Positions 38,503-48,972 are shown, counted from the first letter of the stretch. The stretch: DNA of 64,000 nucleotides from Leptospira stimsonii (GCF_003545885.1 NZ_QHCT01000001.1:1054001-1118000); one strand, 5' to 3'. The notes: generated by a model from the letters alone, not told the origin. A program made the numbers and translations.

Positions 38503-39198
38503 TTAACCTTGATCCAAAAAAGTGATGAGATGTTGTTCCACGTATTGAATGACTTTTTGGATTCGATCGGATGCGTTCCATTTTTCGGAGATCATCCGAG
38601 GAGCGCCCCAGAGAAAGATCGCTTCGATAAAAATTTTACGGGGATCCGGAAAGAAGGATTCGATCTTGATTTCGATTCCGTGGTCTTCCGGATCCTGAGG
38701 ATTGAGAGGAGGAAGAACAAAACGAAGTCCTCCTCCCAAAATCGGTCTTCCGAGTTGTTGTAAACTGTCCCTGCTTTGTTTGAGACGTTTTTCCCAGATC
38801 TCGCCAAACGCGTGTTCTGTGGAAGAGTCGGTGAGGAGACGAACGGTAAGATCGCTCTTTACTACATTCTTCCCTTGAATTTGCCAAACCTTGTCAAAGG
38901 CTTCGATCACTCTTTCAAAATCCTCTTCGATGGATTCCAAAGAGCCGTCCGGGTTTTCGGAGATGATTAAGAGTTGTGTAATATTCGGTCCCGCGTTGAT
39001 CACTTGGATCGTAAGAACCGACTGAGAAAGTTGTCTCGTAAGGACGTTTTGATTCGGTCCGTAGTTGGTTCCCGTGATTTCGATTCCCAATTCTTCTAAT
39101 TTGGATTGGAACTGAAGAATTTCCGATTTGGATCTGACTACGATCGGTAAGAATAAGTCGCTGAGTCCGACGTGAATGATGCTTCTATTTCGATTCAT
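38503..39198 (-). CDS. Hypothetical cytosolic protein
   Basis: 231 residues with no signal or membrane segment. Alternating strand-helix pattern; notable stretches are HVGLSDLFLPIVVRSKSE, RLLTDSSTEHAFGEIW and GGGLRFVLPPLNPQDPEDHG. The last part loosely recalls the TIGR04255 group, but I would not assign it. It lies 74 bp after the propeller lipoprotein gene on the same strand. Confidence 0.55.
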   Translation of the reverse strand: MNRNRSIIHVGLSDLFLPIVVRSKSEILQFQSKLEELGIEITGTNYGPNQNVLTRQLSQSVLTIQVINAGPNITQLLIISENPDGSLESIEEDFERVIEAFDKVWQIQGKNVVKSDLTVRLLTDSSTEHAFGEIWEKRLKQSRDSLQQLGRPILGGGLRFVLPPLNPQDPEDHGIEIKIESFFPDPRKIFIEAIFLWGAPRMISEKWNASDRIQKVIQYVEQHLITFLDQG

Positions 39199-39272
39199 GG
39201 TTTGCGGTCTTTGAGATCCTTTCTAACAAGAGGATCTTTTTTGAATAGAAAAGAAATTCTTTCGATGGTTGA

Positions 39273-40661
39273 TTAGCGATATTTGACTAAAAACAAATCC
39301 TGCGTTCCTTTGATAGAAATTCCGTTGATTGTTCCGTTTGCGGAACCCGTTCCATAGAGCCCACCTTCCGGATCGGTAACGATTCCGTTCCCCATAAGAG
39401 TCGCGCCGGCGGTTCCGATTTGACGGAGCCACTGTTGCTGACCTTGTCCGTTGTGTTTCGTAAAAAATAAATCGTTGTTCCCGATGGACGCTCCGGAACC
39501 GGTCGCTAAGTTTCCGTTTGAATATCCAGTTGAAAAAAGGTTACCGGCGAGATCGGTGGCTAAAGACGCTACCGTGGTGGTCGCAGTTCCGTTGTTGACG
39601 CCGAATTGCTGAACCCAATGTTGCGTTCCACTTTGGTCGAATTTAAAGAGGGTTCCCGCATACGTCGTTCCCGGATTTCCGGAACCGAAGTCCGCATTAC
39701 TTCCGGCTCCCACAAAAATATTTCCGGATCGATCCAGAGTTATAGGCCCGGTAAGGACTTCCAGGGTTGCTTGACCAAGGTGAGTGAAGAACTGTCTGTT
39801 TCCACTCGAGTCGTATCTAAAAACGAAAAGATCGTTTCCGCCGATTCCGGGAACGGTGAGCGTAGAATAATTAGCGCCTCCAAAACCGGCGACGAAAGCC
39901 GAGCCGGAAGTAGAATCGCAGGCAAGTCCGCTTGCAGTGGTATTCGCACCCGTAACTGAAAGTTGTGTCGCCCAGGATTGATTTCCGGAAGAATCAAAAC
40001 GAACCACAAACATGGTCCCTCCGACCGCGACCGGGCCACCGAAAGGTCCGTTCGTATCTCCTGCGACGTAGGAATTTCCGAGACTATCCACGCAGATGTC
40101 CGTAGGATTTAGAAAAAAACTTCCACCGGTAGGACCGACTTGTTTGCTCCAAATCGGAGTTCCGTCCAAAGAAACCTTGATTACAAAAAGATCCTGACCG
40201 CTCAACATCGGACCGGCGAAGGACGCATTCGTGTATCCAGCGATATAAGAGTTTCCTAATAGATCCGTCGCAATTCCCACGACCGTAAGGAGGGCGCCCG
40301 GTGCGCCCAGTTGACGAGCCCAAGCGCGACCACTTTCAGGATTGTATTTTGCCACGATAATATCCTGGGTTCCAATCACCGTTCCGTTAAAGAGGGCCCC
40401 GTCCGTTTCACCCGCGACGACCGTGTTTAGAAATGGATCGAGGGCGATGTCTTTCCCACGACTAGATGCCGCGACTTTTCCTTCGACTATCATCCATTCT
40501 AAGGTCCCTGTGTTTTCGCGAAAGATAATGGGATGGATTCCCGCAAGGAATTGGCTCACCCAATACTCGGTTGTTCTCGGATTTCCTGAGTTGAATTCCT
40601 TTGCGGGATTACAAGAGTGAAGGAAGAGCCAAAAAATCGAAATTAGAAGGAAGGGTTTCAT
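39273..40661 (-). CDS. SBBP-repeat beta-propeller lipoprotein
   Basis: 462 residues. Clear lipobox FLHSCNPAKE (Cys at about 17). At least six repeats follow, with a strand pattern such as GTQDIIVAKYNPESGRAWARQLG, shown by recurring units LGNSYIAGYTNASF, LGNSYVAGDTNGPF and SGNIFVGAGSNADF plus DLFVIKVSLDGTPIWSKQ-like strands. This is the SBBP seven-residue-spaced propeller type, with Asp/Asn-rich loops that often bind calcium. Expected at the outer membrane surface. Binding partner unknown. Confidence 0.8.
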   Translation of the reverse strand: MKPFLLISIFWLFLHSCNPAKEFNSGNPRTTEYWVSQFLAGIHPIIFRENTGTLEWMIVEGKVAASSRGKDIALDPFLNTVVAGETDGALFNGTVIGTQDIIVAKYNPESGRAWARQLGAPGALLTVVGIATDLLGNSYIAGYTNASFAGPMLSGQDLFVIKVSLDGTPIWSKQVGPTGGSFFLNPTDICVDSLGNSYVAGDTNGPFGGPVAVGGTMFVVRFDSSGNQSWATQLSVTGANTTASGLACDSTSGSAFVAGFGGANYSTLTVPGIGGNDLFVFRYDSSGNRQFFTHLGQATLEVLTGPITLDRSGNIFVGAGSNADFGSGNPGTTYAGTLFKFDQSGTQHWVQQFGVNNGTATTTVASLATDLAGNLFSTGYSNGNLATGSGASIGNNDLFFTKHNGQGQQQWLRQIGTAGATLMGNGIVTDPEGGLYGTGSANGTINGISIKGTQDLFLVKYR

Positions 40662-40909
40662 TTTATACCTAAGAAAAATCTAAAATAGCAATCTGATTCT
40701 TTTGAACTAATCTATCAAAGATGATGCGTTCTTTCAAGGGAAAAGATTCGTAAAACTTAGAGAATGAATTATAATTTGAAAAGAAATTAACCTTCGATAG
40801 GGGATTCCAACCTATATCCAAACAGACTCATAAACTGATCGGAAAGAGGTCGACTTTTGGAGGAGGGCTTGGTATCCGTACTCATTATCCTAAAAAGAGT
40901 TTTCCATAG

Positions 40910-41923
40910 ATGAACTTAGAGACAGAAATCAGACAAGAAACGAATCTTTGCGATAAATCCGGGAATCTGAATTTAAACGCGGTCGGTTGGTCCAAGAAGC
41001 CTTTGCATCGCTGTAATCTCAGCGGACATTATCTTCGAAAAAAGAAATGGAATTATTGGTGTATCTATGACGAGAATTTCTTAGCGTCATTTACGATCTC
41101 GGACGTGGATTATGCCGGTGTTATTTTCGTCTATTGGTTGAATCGTAAAACGGGAGATTTCGAGGAAGGGACAATTCTTACGCCTTTTGGATCGGGAGTG
41201 AGTTTGGGACAACTCTTAGGGAGCAACGCGACTTACATCGGAAATAACGCTAGATTGCAATTCTTTCGGGAAGAAGAAGGATATCGCCTTTCGATCAATT
41301 TTTCACCAAGAAATAAGATTCCGGTACAGGCAGAACTATTGGTTCCCGTTCCGGAGAATTGGGAGACGCTCAACGTAGTTGTTCCTTGGTCCAAGAGAAG
41401 ATTTCAGTTTACGGAAAAATTATTCGGAGTCGGAGCGAGCGGAACCGTCCGATACGGCGCGATGGAACACAAGTTCGAACCGGAGACTTCTTTTGCTTGT
41501 TTGGATTACGGAAGAGGAGTTTGGCCTTATTCTACCAAATGGAACTGGGCGTCCATGGTTGCGGTTAACGCGGGAGAAAGAATCGGGATCAATCTCGGAG
41601 CCGGATGGACGGACGAAACCGGAACCACGGAAAACGCGATCTTAGTCAACGGAAGAATTTATAAGATTCCGTCTAACGCTGTTTTTACGATCGATAAAGA
41701 GAATTGGATGAAACCGTGGCATTTGTATACGAAAGATTCTCAGGCGATCGATTTACAATTCATTCCTGAATTTCACAGAAAGGCGACGACGAACACCGGG
41801 ATTTTTGCATCTTCCGTACATCAGATGATCGGGAAGTTCGAAGGAGTCATACGATTGGGAAAAAACGAATACAAGATCACGAACGGTCAAGGTTGGGCCG
41901 AAGATCATATCGCAAGATGGTAG
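40910..41923 (+). CDS. DUF2804 family protein
   Basis: 337 residues, beta-rich, soluble, with no signal peptide. Landmarks: [18 protein letters not shown] near the N-terminus, [36 protein letters not shown] and a C-terminal [16 protein letters not shown]. These match the DUF2804 family; function unknown, though a lipocalin-like hydroxyneurosporene-synthase-type fold is suspected for relatives. The stop overlaps the DUF952 gene start. Confidence 0.8.
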   Translation: MNLETEIRQETNLCDKSGNLNLNAVGWSKKPLHRCNLSGHYLRKKKWNYWCIYDENFLASFTISDVDYAGVIFVYWLNRKTGDFEEGTILTPFGSGVSLGQLLGSNATYIGNNARLQFFREEEGYRLSINFSPRNKIPVQAELLVPVPENWETLNVVVPWSKRRFQFTEKLFGVGASGTVRYGAMEHKFEPETSFACLDYGRGVWPYSTKWNWASMVAVNAGERIGINLGAGWTDETGTTENAILVNGRIYKIPSNAVFTIDKENWMKPWHLYTKDSQAIDLQFIPEFHRKATTNTGIFASSVHQMIGKFEGVIRLGKNEYKITNGQGWAEDHIARW

Positions 41924-42294
41924 AATCGACCCCGACTTATATCTACAATATCGCCTCTAAGAAGGATTACGAAGAAGCGATCAGGACCGGCGCTTATATC
42001 ACGGATTCCCTTTCGAAAGAAGGATTTATTCATAGCTCTAAGAAGAATCAGGTGGAAGACACGGCGAACCGAATTTTTGCCGGAAGAAAGGATTTGGTTC
42101 TTCTCGTTGTGAACACGAAAAAATTAAGATCGGAATTAAAATACGAAAAGAGTGATTCTCCTAAGTTTCCGAAAGAAGAGGGGAAGAATATTTTTCCTCA
42201 TATCTACGGCCCATTGAACACGGACGCAGTGGAAAATGTTTATGAGATCACACCGGACAAAGAAGGAAGATTTCAATTTCCATTCTTAGGATAA
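41917..42294 (+). CDS. DUF952 family protein
   Basis: 125 residues from ATG at 41917 (an in-frame TTG at 41893 is possible). Small single-domain protein with [44 protein letters not shown] and [19 protein letters not shown], the DUF952 pattern with conserved His and Arg. It resembles glutathione S-transferase-like or ADP-ribosyl-like small folds; the role is unknown. Overlaps DUF2804 and precedes tag by 44 bp. Confidence 0.82.
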   Translation: MVESTPTYIYNIASKKDYEEAIRTGAYITDSLSKEGFIHSSKKNQVEDTANRIFAGRKDLVLLVVNTKKLRSELKYEKSDSPKFPKEEGKNIFPHIYGPLNTDAVENVYEITPDKEGRFQFPFLG

Positions 42295-42338
42295 GAATCT
42301 ATTTTTGAGGTCGTCACGAAGAACGAAAACGGAAGAAG

Positions 42339-42920
42339 ATGAAGAAAGAATCCGAGAAAACGAGATGCGCTTGGGCGAGTAAGGATCCGCTTTATAGAAG
42401 TTATCACGACGAGGAATGGGGAAAACCGATTCACGATGATCGAAAACTTTTCGAATTCCTTATCTTAGAAGGAGCTCAGGCCGGCTTGTCTTGGATCACG
42501 ATTCTAAAAAAGAGAGAGGATTACAGAAAAGCTTTCGACGGATTCGATCCCGAAAAAATCGCAAGATACGGAGAAAAGAAAATTCAATCCCTTCTCAAAA
42601 ACGAAGGAATCGTCCGGAATGAATTGAAAATTCGTGCAACGGTAAAAAACGCAAAAGAATTTTTGAATATTCAAAAAGAATACGACTCTTTCGATAAATA
42701 CATCTGGGGCTTTGTGGATCAAAGGCCGATTTACAACTCTTGGAAAACGAACCGAGAAGTGCCAAGCGAAACCTCTGAATCGAAAGCGATGAGCAAGGAC
42801 TTAAAAAAAAGAGGTTTCAAATTCGTGGGCTCTACGATTTGCTACGCGTTTATGCAAGCGACCGGAATGGTAATGGATCATACCACGGATTGTTTTTGTT
42901 TTGTAAAAAAGAAACTTTAA
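42339..42920 (+). CDS. tag: DNA-3-methyladenine glycosylase I
   Basis: 193 residues. Removes 3-methyladenine from alkylated DNA. Zinc-snap ligands Cys and His are seen at the ends (RCAWASKDPLYRSYHDEEWG and MDHTTDCFCF). The active-site region is EGAQAGLSWITILKKRE with the catalytic-pocket Glu and Trp. Also FVGSTICYAFMQATGMV. Normal length. Last gene of the DUF2804-DUF952-tag row. Confidence 0.94.
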   Translation: MKKESEKTRCAWASKDPLYRSYHDEEWGKPIHDDRKLFEFLILEGAQAGLSWITILKKREDYRKAFDGFDPEKIARYGEKKIQSLLKNEGIVRNELKIRATVKNAKEFLNIQKEYDSFDKYIWGFVDQRPIYNSWKTNREVPSETSESKAMSKDLKKRGFKFVGSTICYAFMQATGMVMDHTTDCFCFVKKKL

Positions 42921-43362
42921 AATACCGAGTATTCGAATTTCGTGACGCCTCTATTGATTTTTCTTTTTGTTTCGATTCTGATCTTTTTTGTTTCAAAATT
43001 CTTTCTAAAAAACTTACGAAAAAGGCGAGAGGCAGAATATTCAGAATTTTTAAAGGAATTCGAAGGTAAAAAAAAAAAGACTTTTTGCTCTTAGTCGTAG
43101 TTACGACAAGCTCTTTTCGTGAAATTCGCGCGCCCCACCCTGATCTTGGGTGGAGGGGTTGATGAGCGACTCATAGGGAGCGAATCATTGAGTTTCGGTG
43201 GCGGGAAAACCACGGCGAATTCTCCCATAACAGAAAAACTCGCTTTCCTCAATCAAAATTCTTCCTCAATAGTTTTGTCGTACCTCCGACAAGATAACAC
43301 CAAGTTTTACTTTACAAAAAAGTTCGAATCGACATTTCGCATTTCGCGTCCGAAAAATATTC
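42921..43362. repeat. Dispersed repeat, copy 2, in 442-bp intergenic region
   Basis: The core at 43142-43198 is the exact reverse complement of copy 1's core. Within it GAGCGACTCAT and GAGCGAATCAT form an imperfect direct repeat. Hairpins GTCGT-AGTT-ACGAC at about 43094-43107 and GTCG-TACCT-CGAC at about 43277-43290 mark the sides, replacing the sequence but keeping the fold of those at copy 1. No gene seen. Confidence 0.7.
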
Positions 43363-44706
43363 TTACGGAAAATTCTTTCTTACAGCTTCCTTGGAAACGT
43401 TTCCGTCCCAATCGGTTTGAATCAAGAGTGCATCAACGTATTGGGCCGGTTTTTTCTTTGTGTAAGAAAGGATGACGTAACCTTTCTCGTTTTTTAGAAT
43501 TTTGCTCGCCATGTAAACCCTTTGAGAATGTTTCTTCTCCCAGATTTTTTTTCCGGAAGAATCAAACTTCACAAGAATCATCGGTCCTTCTCCGTCGGAA
43601 AGGATTCCTAAGAATCCGTGGTCGGGGGATTCGATGATCGGATCCAAAAAGTTTTGCCCACCTAATCTGTGTTTTACGTCCCAAATGGTCTCTCCGTTGG
43701 GAGTAAGTTTTAGAAGCCAAGCGGATTTGTTCCCTCCTCCGGAAATTCCTCCGGATAAAAGGAGATTGCCGTCGGTAAGTCTTACTAGGGAAATGCCAAA
43801 GTCTTCCACTCCTTGAATTCCGAATTTTTTCTTCCAGAGAGGGTTTCCGTCGTCATCGTATCTCTGTACGATGACATCCCTTTGTGATTCTTTTCCGGAT
43901 ACGTTATCGGTGCTTACAACAAAAACGAATCCTCCGTCCGGTAAGGCGGCGAATGCATCGGGAGCGAAGCTTAGATCGGGAATATATTTCGAATTCTTAA
44001 TAGATCCATCCTTATCGAAAAGTGTGTATAAAAAGCTCGTTCTGATTTTAGTCGAGGTAACCGTTGTATTTCCTTCTTTTTCAATCGTTTCTATCTTATG
44101 TGAAACCGATACGAGTCCTCTGAATTTTCCGTTCGAAAGTTCCTGCAAGTGAAAGATTTGCGGATCTTCCGATCCGCAGAAGCCGTCGCAAAACGCACTC
44201 GCATTGATAAAACGGTCCACTATGAGTTCTCCTTGCGCATCGTGTTTTGAAAAAGAGAGTTTTCGATTGAACGTAGAACTTCCGATCGTTCCTGCCGCGA
44301 CAAAATTGCCGTCTTGAGTTACGATCAAATGTTCTCCTCTATAACTTTCATGATTATGAACCGCGATTGAATAGCCGTCCATATCGACGGGTTTGCTCGG
44401 AAAAAGATACTTCCACCAGATCGGGTTCCCATTCGGGTCTAATTTCGCAACCCAGGCCGCGCTGTATTTCCGTTGTTCAATCTTAGAATTTAGATCTTGT
44501 TTTGCGCAATCATTGGCCGAACCTACAACGAGAAAGCTACCGTCTGCAAAAGAAGCAAGTCCGGAAGGAAGTTCTTCCGGACACTCATTCGGTTTGAGTC
44601 CGCTAAATTGTTCTCCCCCGAAGATCGTCTGCCAAAGGGAAGTATTTTGAGCGAAACTTGATGTACCAAGTAGAAGTAAGAGTAAGAATAAAAACGATCG
44701 ATTCAT
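43363..44706 (-). CDS. Exported propeller-like repeat protein
   Basis: 447 residues. Signal peptide [14 protein letters not shown], so secreted to the periplasm or beyond rather than lipidated. Repeats of the form [46 protein letters not shown] and [12 protein letters not shown] alternate with [23 protein letters not shown] strands, a beta-propeller pattern. No enzyme motif. Third protein of this type within 12.7 kb. Confidence 0.72.
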   Translation of the reverse strand: MNRSFLFLLLLLLGTSSFAQNTSLWQTIFGGEQFSGLKPNECPEELPSGLASFADGSFLVVGSANDCAKQDLNSKIEQRKYSAAWVAKLDPNGNPIWWKYLFPSKPVDMDGYSIAVHNHESYRGEHLIVTQDGNFVAAGTIGSSTFNRKLSFSKHDAQGELIVDRFINASAFCDGFCGSEDPQIFHLQELSNGKFRGLVSVSHKIETIEKEGNTTVTSTKIRTSFLYTLFDKDGSIKNSKYIPDLSFAPDAFAALPDGGFVFVVSTDNVSGKESQRDVIVQRYDDDGNPLWKKKFGIQGVEDFGISLVRLTDGNLLLSGGISGGGNKSAWLLKLTPNGETIWDVKHRLGGQNFLDPIIESPDHGFLGILSDGEGPMILVKFDSSGKKIWEKKHSQRVYMASKILKNEKGYVILSYTKKKPAQYVDALLIQTDWDGNVSKEAVRKNFP

Positions 44707-44928
44707 AGTAAGTGGGAGATCCTTGTGGAAAAAGAACTTTTAGAATGAATATAGAATTGTAAAGAATTTATTTTGAATGGACGTTTAGCTATTATAGATA
44801 AAAACGTGAATCGAAGAACTGATTCGGCATCGATTTCAAAATCATATTTTGATATTTATAATTTCACACTCCTTTCGATAGAACACGTAGGACTGTGAAT
44901 ATTTTTTCATATTACGAAGGATTACTGT

Positions 44929-46221
44929 ATGCAACCAACGGAAGATATTCTCGGGCAAAAAGAAAAACGTGCGTTTCGAATCGGTTATGTTTTAAGAATC
45001 ATCATCGCCGCTTCCTTTATTCCACCCAGCCTGAACGTCTCACAAAGTAGTACGGAAAGAATCTGGATTCTTATCTTATACGCTGGAACCGCGCTCGCCT
45101 CGACCTGTATGATTTGGTTCTTATCGAAGGAGCGATTTTGCCTGAAGGACGACAATCGAATCGCGGGTTGGAGCGGTGTTCTTTTGGATATCTTGATTCT
45201 TTCGATCCTTCCTTGGACTTGGTATGATTCGGTGGGAGGGGAGGCGATTCCGAAAACGTATCTAATGAAAACGGGTTTTATACCGGTCGCCGCCGTTTTC
45301 ATTTTGTTGAGCGGTTTATCTCTTAAACCGGTATATCCGATCTTAGTCTCTTTTGGATCTGTAGCGATTTCCGTTTGGATGTTTTTATATGTTCAACGCG
45401 ATCCGACTGTCGAATGGACTTCGAGTCTATCGGAAACCTTCTTATCTCCTAAAGCGAATCCGGAGTATTACTTTTCGATGACCGCCTTGGTTTTGTTATA
45501 CGGAGGTCTCGTTTCTTTTATCTCCTTTACCGCAAGAACGCTTTTGAAAGAATCCGTTTCTCTGGAAAGAAAGAGTTCGCAGTTGGGTAGATATTTTTCT
45601 CCGGGAGTCATTCAAAGAATAACGGCGGAAGATAATCTCTTTGCACCCGGAGGTACAATTCAAAATATCGCAGTGCTGTTTTGTGATATTCGAGATTTTA
45701 CTTCGATTTCAGAAAAACTTTCTCCGGGCGAGGTGATTTCTCTTTTGACGGATTACCATAAGGAAATGGTTCGTGCCGTTTTTGAAAACGGAGGTTCCGT
45801 CGATAAATTCATAGGCGACGGAATTTTAGTCACTTTCGGAATTCCCGAATCCTCCGAACAGGACTGTCTCAATGCGATGCGGGCTGGAATCGAAATGAAA
45901 AAGGCATTAAAAAATTTGAATATTACAAGATCTCAGAAAGGTCTATCGGAAATAAGGCAAGGAATCGGAATCCATTTCGGAGAGGCGATCTGCGGCAATA
46001 TCGGAACCGAGGAAAGGTTGGAATTTACGGTAATAGGGGATGCGGTGAACGCGGCTTCTCGAATCGAATCTGCATGCAAAGAATTGAATGTGGAATTTTT
46101 GGTTTCTCAGGAGGTTTTGGATCGTGTCGGTCCGGATTTTCATACGGTTGCAATCGGAGAAGTGAAAGTAAAAGGAAAGGAAAAACCTCTGAGCCTTCAT
46201 TCCGTGATTCTATCGGATTGA
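44929..46221 (+). CDS. Membrane class III adenylate/guanylate cyclase
   Basis: 430 residues. Six hydrophobic helices (about 20-200) are followed by the cyclase domain (about 225-425). Metal ligands are intact: LFCDIRDFTSISEKL (Asp at about 252) and DKFIGDGILVTFG (Asp at about 295). RLEFTVIGDAVNAASRIES carries the transition-state Asn and Arg, with Thr in the place of the purine-specifying Asp, as in class IIIb cyclases. Expected to make cAMP (or cGMP) at the inner membrane in response to a signal read by the membrane block. Monocistronic with a 222-bp upstream region. Confidence 0.88.
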   Translation: MQPTEDILGQKEKRAFRIGYVLRIIIAASFIPPSLNVSQSSTERIWILILYAGTALASTCMIWFLSKERFCLKDDNRIAGWSGVLLDILILSILPWTWYDSVGGEAIPKTYLMKTGFIPVAAVFILLSGLSLKPVYPILVSFGSVAISVWMFLYVQRDPTVEWTSSLSETFLSPKANPEYYFSMTALVLLYGGLVSFISFTARTLLKESVSLERKSSQLGRYFSPGVIQRITAEDNLFAPGGTIQNIAVLFCDIRDFTSISEKLSPGEVISLLTDYHKEMVRAVFENGGSVDKFIGDGILVTFGIPESSEQDCLNAMRAGIEMKKALKNLNITRSQKGLSEIRQGIGIHFGEAICGNIGTEERLEFTVIGDAVNAASRIESACKELNVEFLVSQEVLDRVGPDFHTVAIGEVKVKGKEKPLSLHSVILSD

Positions 46222-46294
46222 ATTCCCTGTTCGCACGGAATTTTACGTAAAAAATCGAGAAGCTTTTCAGATTCTTAAAAAATAAATTCTGAAA

Positions 46295-46335
46295 GTTTAT
46301 ACCTCAGGACAAGGTTTCTGCCGAGAGGTATAAAC
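46295..46335. terminator. Hairpin between convergent genes
   Basis: GTTTATACCTC and GAGGTATAAAC pair perfectly over 11 bp around a 19-base loop between the convergent cyclase and PEBP genes. It lacks a long T run, so a terminator is probable rather than certain. Confidence 0.5.
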
Positions 46336-46355
46336 AAAATCGGTTTGAGTGACTC

Positions 46356-46901
46356 TTATCTTCCGAATTTTGCGACGATTTTTGCTTCGCCGATTTTCAG
46401 TTGATTGATATAAAAGCCGATCAATGCTCCGGAAGAATTCTGATCTGCTCCTATTTTATCTTTCAATGCGTAAACAGTGAAGATATAACGGTGTGGTTTG
46501 TCGCCTTTAGGAGGACAAGGTCCGCCATAACCGCCTGTTCCAAAATCGGTTCTGCTCTGAACAGCTTCTTTCGGTAAAAGATTCTTTTCGAGGTTTCCGG
46601 CATTTGCAGGAAGAGAGGTAGTAGTCGCCGGAAGATTGAAAACGATCCAATGCCACCATCCGCTTCCGGTCGGCGCATCCGGATCATAAACGGTGACAGC
46701 GATGCTCTTTGTATCCTTCGGTAGTCCGGACCAAGAAAGAGAAGGGGAAACGTTTCCACCAGTACATCCGAAACTGTTAAACACTTGTTCCTCGGCGATT
46801 ACTTTTCCCGCGGTGAGTTCGGGGCTCTTGAGTTGAAAAGGCTCCGCTTGTAAAACGGAAGCGGACAGTAAGAATGCCAGTGCAATTCCTTTGATTTTCA
46901 T
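46356..46901 (-). CDS. Exported YbhB/YbcL (PEBP) family protein
   Basis: 181 residues. Signal peptide (about 1-19, ending LQA). PEBP motifs: [64 protein letters not shown]. Bacterial PEBP proteins bind small anionic ligands; this one is secreted. Function unknown. Single gene. Confidence 0.9.
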   Translation of the reverse strand: MKIKGIALAFLLSASVLQAEPFQLKSPELTAGKVIAEEQVFNSFGCTGGNVSPSLSWSGLPKDTKSIAVTVYDPDAPTGSGWWHWIVFNLPATTTSLPANAGNLEKNLLPKEAVQSRTDFGTGGYGGPCPPKGDKPHRYIFTVYALKDKIGADQNSSGALIGFYINQLKIGEAKIVAKFGR

Positions 46902-47085
46902 GAATCGAAATTCTCCTTTCTAAACATACCTTATTCGGCAAGAAATTAGACTTTTTGCAATTCTTGTTTTAAGAATTTTGAAAAATTCTTAAAAATGTTT
47001 TTTTATCCGAAGCCGTGAGATCACAAACGACCAATTTTTAGGAAGAAAGACAAGCCCGATTGAAAATCGGGCGTTTCAAGAATTT

Positions 47086-47937
47086 CTAATTCAACCAAGC
47101 TTTCTTATTATCGTTCGCATACTGATCGAAAGGAATCGGATCTTTTCCTGTGATTTCCTTTACCGCGTTTGAAACCGGAGCGGCGTGTCCGTCTTTTAAA
47201 GCGCCGGCGAGATAAACCAAAACGTTCGCATAATCTTCCGGAACTCCTGCGCCTACTAAACCTTTTTTGAAATCTTCGGATGTTATATCGGCGTATGCGA
47301 CGTTCAAGCCCGTAGCTTTCGATAATTTTTGAGCCACCTCTTCGTGAGTGATCGAATCCTTGCCCGTAAGAGTAAAACCCTTTCCATTCGAAGAATCATT
47401 CAACAAAAGTGTAACAGCGGAAGAGGCGATATCTCTTGCATCGATAAAACTCGTTTTTGCGTTTCCACCGGGAAAATAGATTTTTTTATCCTTTAAAATT
47501 CCGGAAATCCAGAACGTCTGAAAGTTCTGCATGAACCAATTGGGTCGAACGATATTGTACGCAAGTCCTGAGTTTTCGAGAGAAATTTCCAGCTTTCTAA
47601 ACGGAAGATCTTCCGGTGAATGATCGATTCCAATCGCAGTCATGAGTACAACTTTTTGTAATTTTTTAGACTTTGCTTTTTCTATCCAAGGGTTTAGAAC
47701 GCTGAATTGATCCGTATAACCGGGTGGGCAAAGAAAAAATGCCCGATCAACCTGGTCTAAAACTTCCAGTCCAAGATTCGGCTGGGAAGCGTCCGCTTTT
47801 ACCCAGTGAAGGTTTTGCGCCTTTCTTCCGGAATCCGGGTTTCGAGTTCCGGCGTAGACTATATGACCTTTTTCTAATAAACTTTCGATCACTAAACCGG
47901 AAACGAGTCCACTCCCGGCAAATACAAAAATTTTCAT
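47086..47937 (-). CDS. NmrA/SDR-type NAD(P)-binding protein
   Basis: 283 residues. The Rossmann start reads KIFVFAGSGLVSGLVIESLL with a G-x-x-x-x-x-G variant. NLHWVKADASQP, FFLCPPGY, VVLMTAIGID and YNIVRPNWFMQNF follow; this is the NmrA/QOR2-like atypical SDR pattern, without the Tyr-x-x-x-Lys of classical SDR. Likely a quinone or NAD(P)H sensor or reductase. Divergent from an AraC regulator, 123 bp apart, which probably controls it. Confidence 0.85.
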   Translation of the reverse strand: MKIFVFAGSGLVSGLVIESLLEKGHIVYAGTRNPDSGRKAQNLHWVKADASQPNLGLEVLDQVDRAFFLCPPGYTDQFSVLNPWIEKAKSKKLQKVVLMTAIGIDHSPEDLPFRKLEISLENSGLAYNIVRPNWFMQNFQTFWISGILKDKKIYFPGGNAKTSFIDARDIASSAVTLLLNDSSNGKGFTLTGKDSITHEEVAQKLSKATGLNVAYADITSEDFKKGLVGAGVPEDYANVLVYLAGALKDGHAAPVSNAVKEITGKDPIPFDQYANDNKKAWLN

Positions 47938-48060
47938 AATTCATTCTCCTAAAAAGATAATAACCGAAATGGAAGAATTTGGCTATGTCTTAGAATCTAA
48001 AAAGCATATCCAATCGTATAAAGGAGTCGACTTTAGGATATTTCCTGTTAGAATCGGCTT
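47938..48060. promoter_or_regulatory. Divergent promoter region of the NmrA and AraC genes
   Basis: A 123-bp region between the two divergent starts; a natural place for the AraC-type operator. No clear inverted repeat picked out by eye. Confidence 0.35.
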
Positions 48061-48972
48061 ATGGATTTACTTTCTGAAATTCTCACTGCGGCCTCATGGA
48101 AAACCGATATTCTTGCGAGAAGATCGATGTATCAAGCTTGGGGACTTCGTTTCCCCTGTGAAAGAAGCGGCGGATTTCATTTGCTTTCTCAAGGTTCTTG
48201 TTTTGTCCGTTTTCAAGGAAAGTGTATTCCATTAGAAAAGGGCGATATTCTTTTTATCGCGAAGGGATTCAATCACGAGTTAGTGTCCTCTCCGAACCAC
48301 AAAGCGATGGATATTCGTAAATTCAACGAGCTCTTGAAAAAGGATCCCAAGTCCTTGGGAATTCCGATCACAACGTTTGTTTCGGTTCGGTATGAGGTCC
48401 CTGAGACCACGCAACATCCATTCTTTCTCGAACTTCCGGATCATATTCTTATTCGTTCCGGTGAAATCCCTCCGCATCACCCGTTGCATACGACTTTGAT
48501 TCTGATTTCTCAGGAAGTCGACTTGGAGTTAGGGTCGGATCTGATTCTTCAAAGATTGACCGATATTCTTCTGTATTACGTTATACGCCATTGGTTGGAA
48601 ACTCATCCTTCCTCTTCGCCCGGTTGGAGAAACGCTTTTAGAGATGAAAAAATTCTTGCGGCGTTGGAAGCGATTCACAAAAGACCTGCGCATTCTTGGA
48701 CGTTGGAGAATCTTGCGAAGGCGATCGGGATTTCAAGGGCTTCTCTTGCGAATCGTTTTCGAGACGTTTTGGGCTGTACTCCGATGGACTATCTCGCGAG
48801 ACTTCGGATTGAAAAAGGGAGAACTCTGATCCAAGATCAAGACGCTACTCTGGAAGAAGTCGCAAGGATCGTTGGTTATTCCTCCGCATTCGCATTTTCA
48901 AAAGCGTTCAAAAGAATTCACGGTGTTTCACCGAGAAAAGAAGAGGCGCAGAAAGTCCGCTACGTTTCTTAA
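48061..48972 (+). CDS. AraC-family regulator with cupin N-terminus
   Basis: 303 residues. The N-terminal cupin (about 10-180, AraC_binding/Cupin_6-like) has GGFHLLSQGSCFVRFQG, LEKGDILFIAKGFNHEL and ILIRSGEIPPHHPLHTTL. The C-terminal AraC double helix-turn-helix is LENLAKAIGISRASLANRF and LEEVARIVGYSSAFAFSKAF with GVSPRKEE. Relatives of this layout respond to oxidative or electrophile signals and control neighbouring oxidoreductase genes. Confidence 0.88.
   Translation: MDLLSEILTAASWKTDILARRSMYQAWGLRFPCERSGGFHLLSQGSCFVRFQGKCIPLEKGDILFIAKGFNHELVSSPNHKAMDIRKFNELLKKDPKSLGIPITTFVSVRYEVPETTQHPFFLELPDHILIRSGEIPPHHPLHTTLILISQEVDLELGSDLILQRLTDILLYYVIRHWLETHPSSSPGWRNAFRDEKILAALEAIHKRPAHSWTLENLAKAIGISRASLANRFRDVLGCTPMDYLARLRIEKGRTLIQDQDATLEEVARIVGYSSAFAFSKAFKRIHGVSPRKEEAQKVRYVS

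Noticed and set aside
43119..43475. 118-codon plus-strand open frame
   Set aside because: It spans repeat copy 2 and the antisense end of the propeller gene; the identical repeat at copy 1 does not keep the frame.
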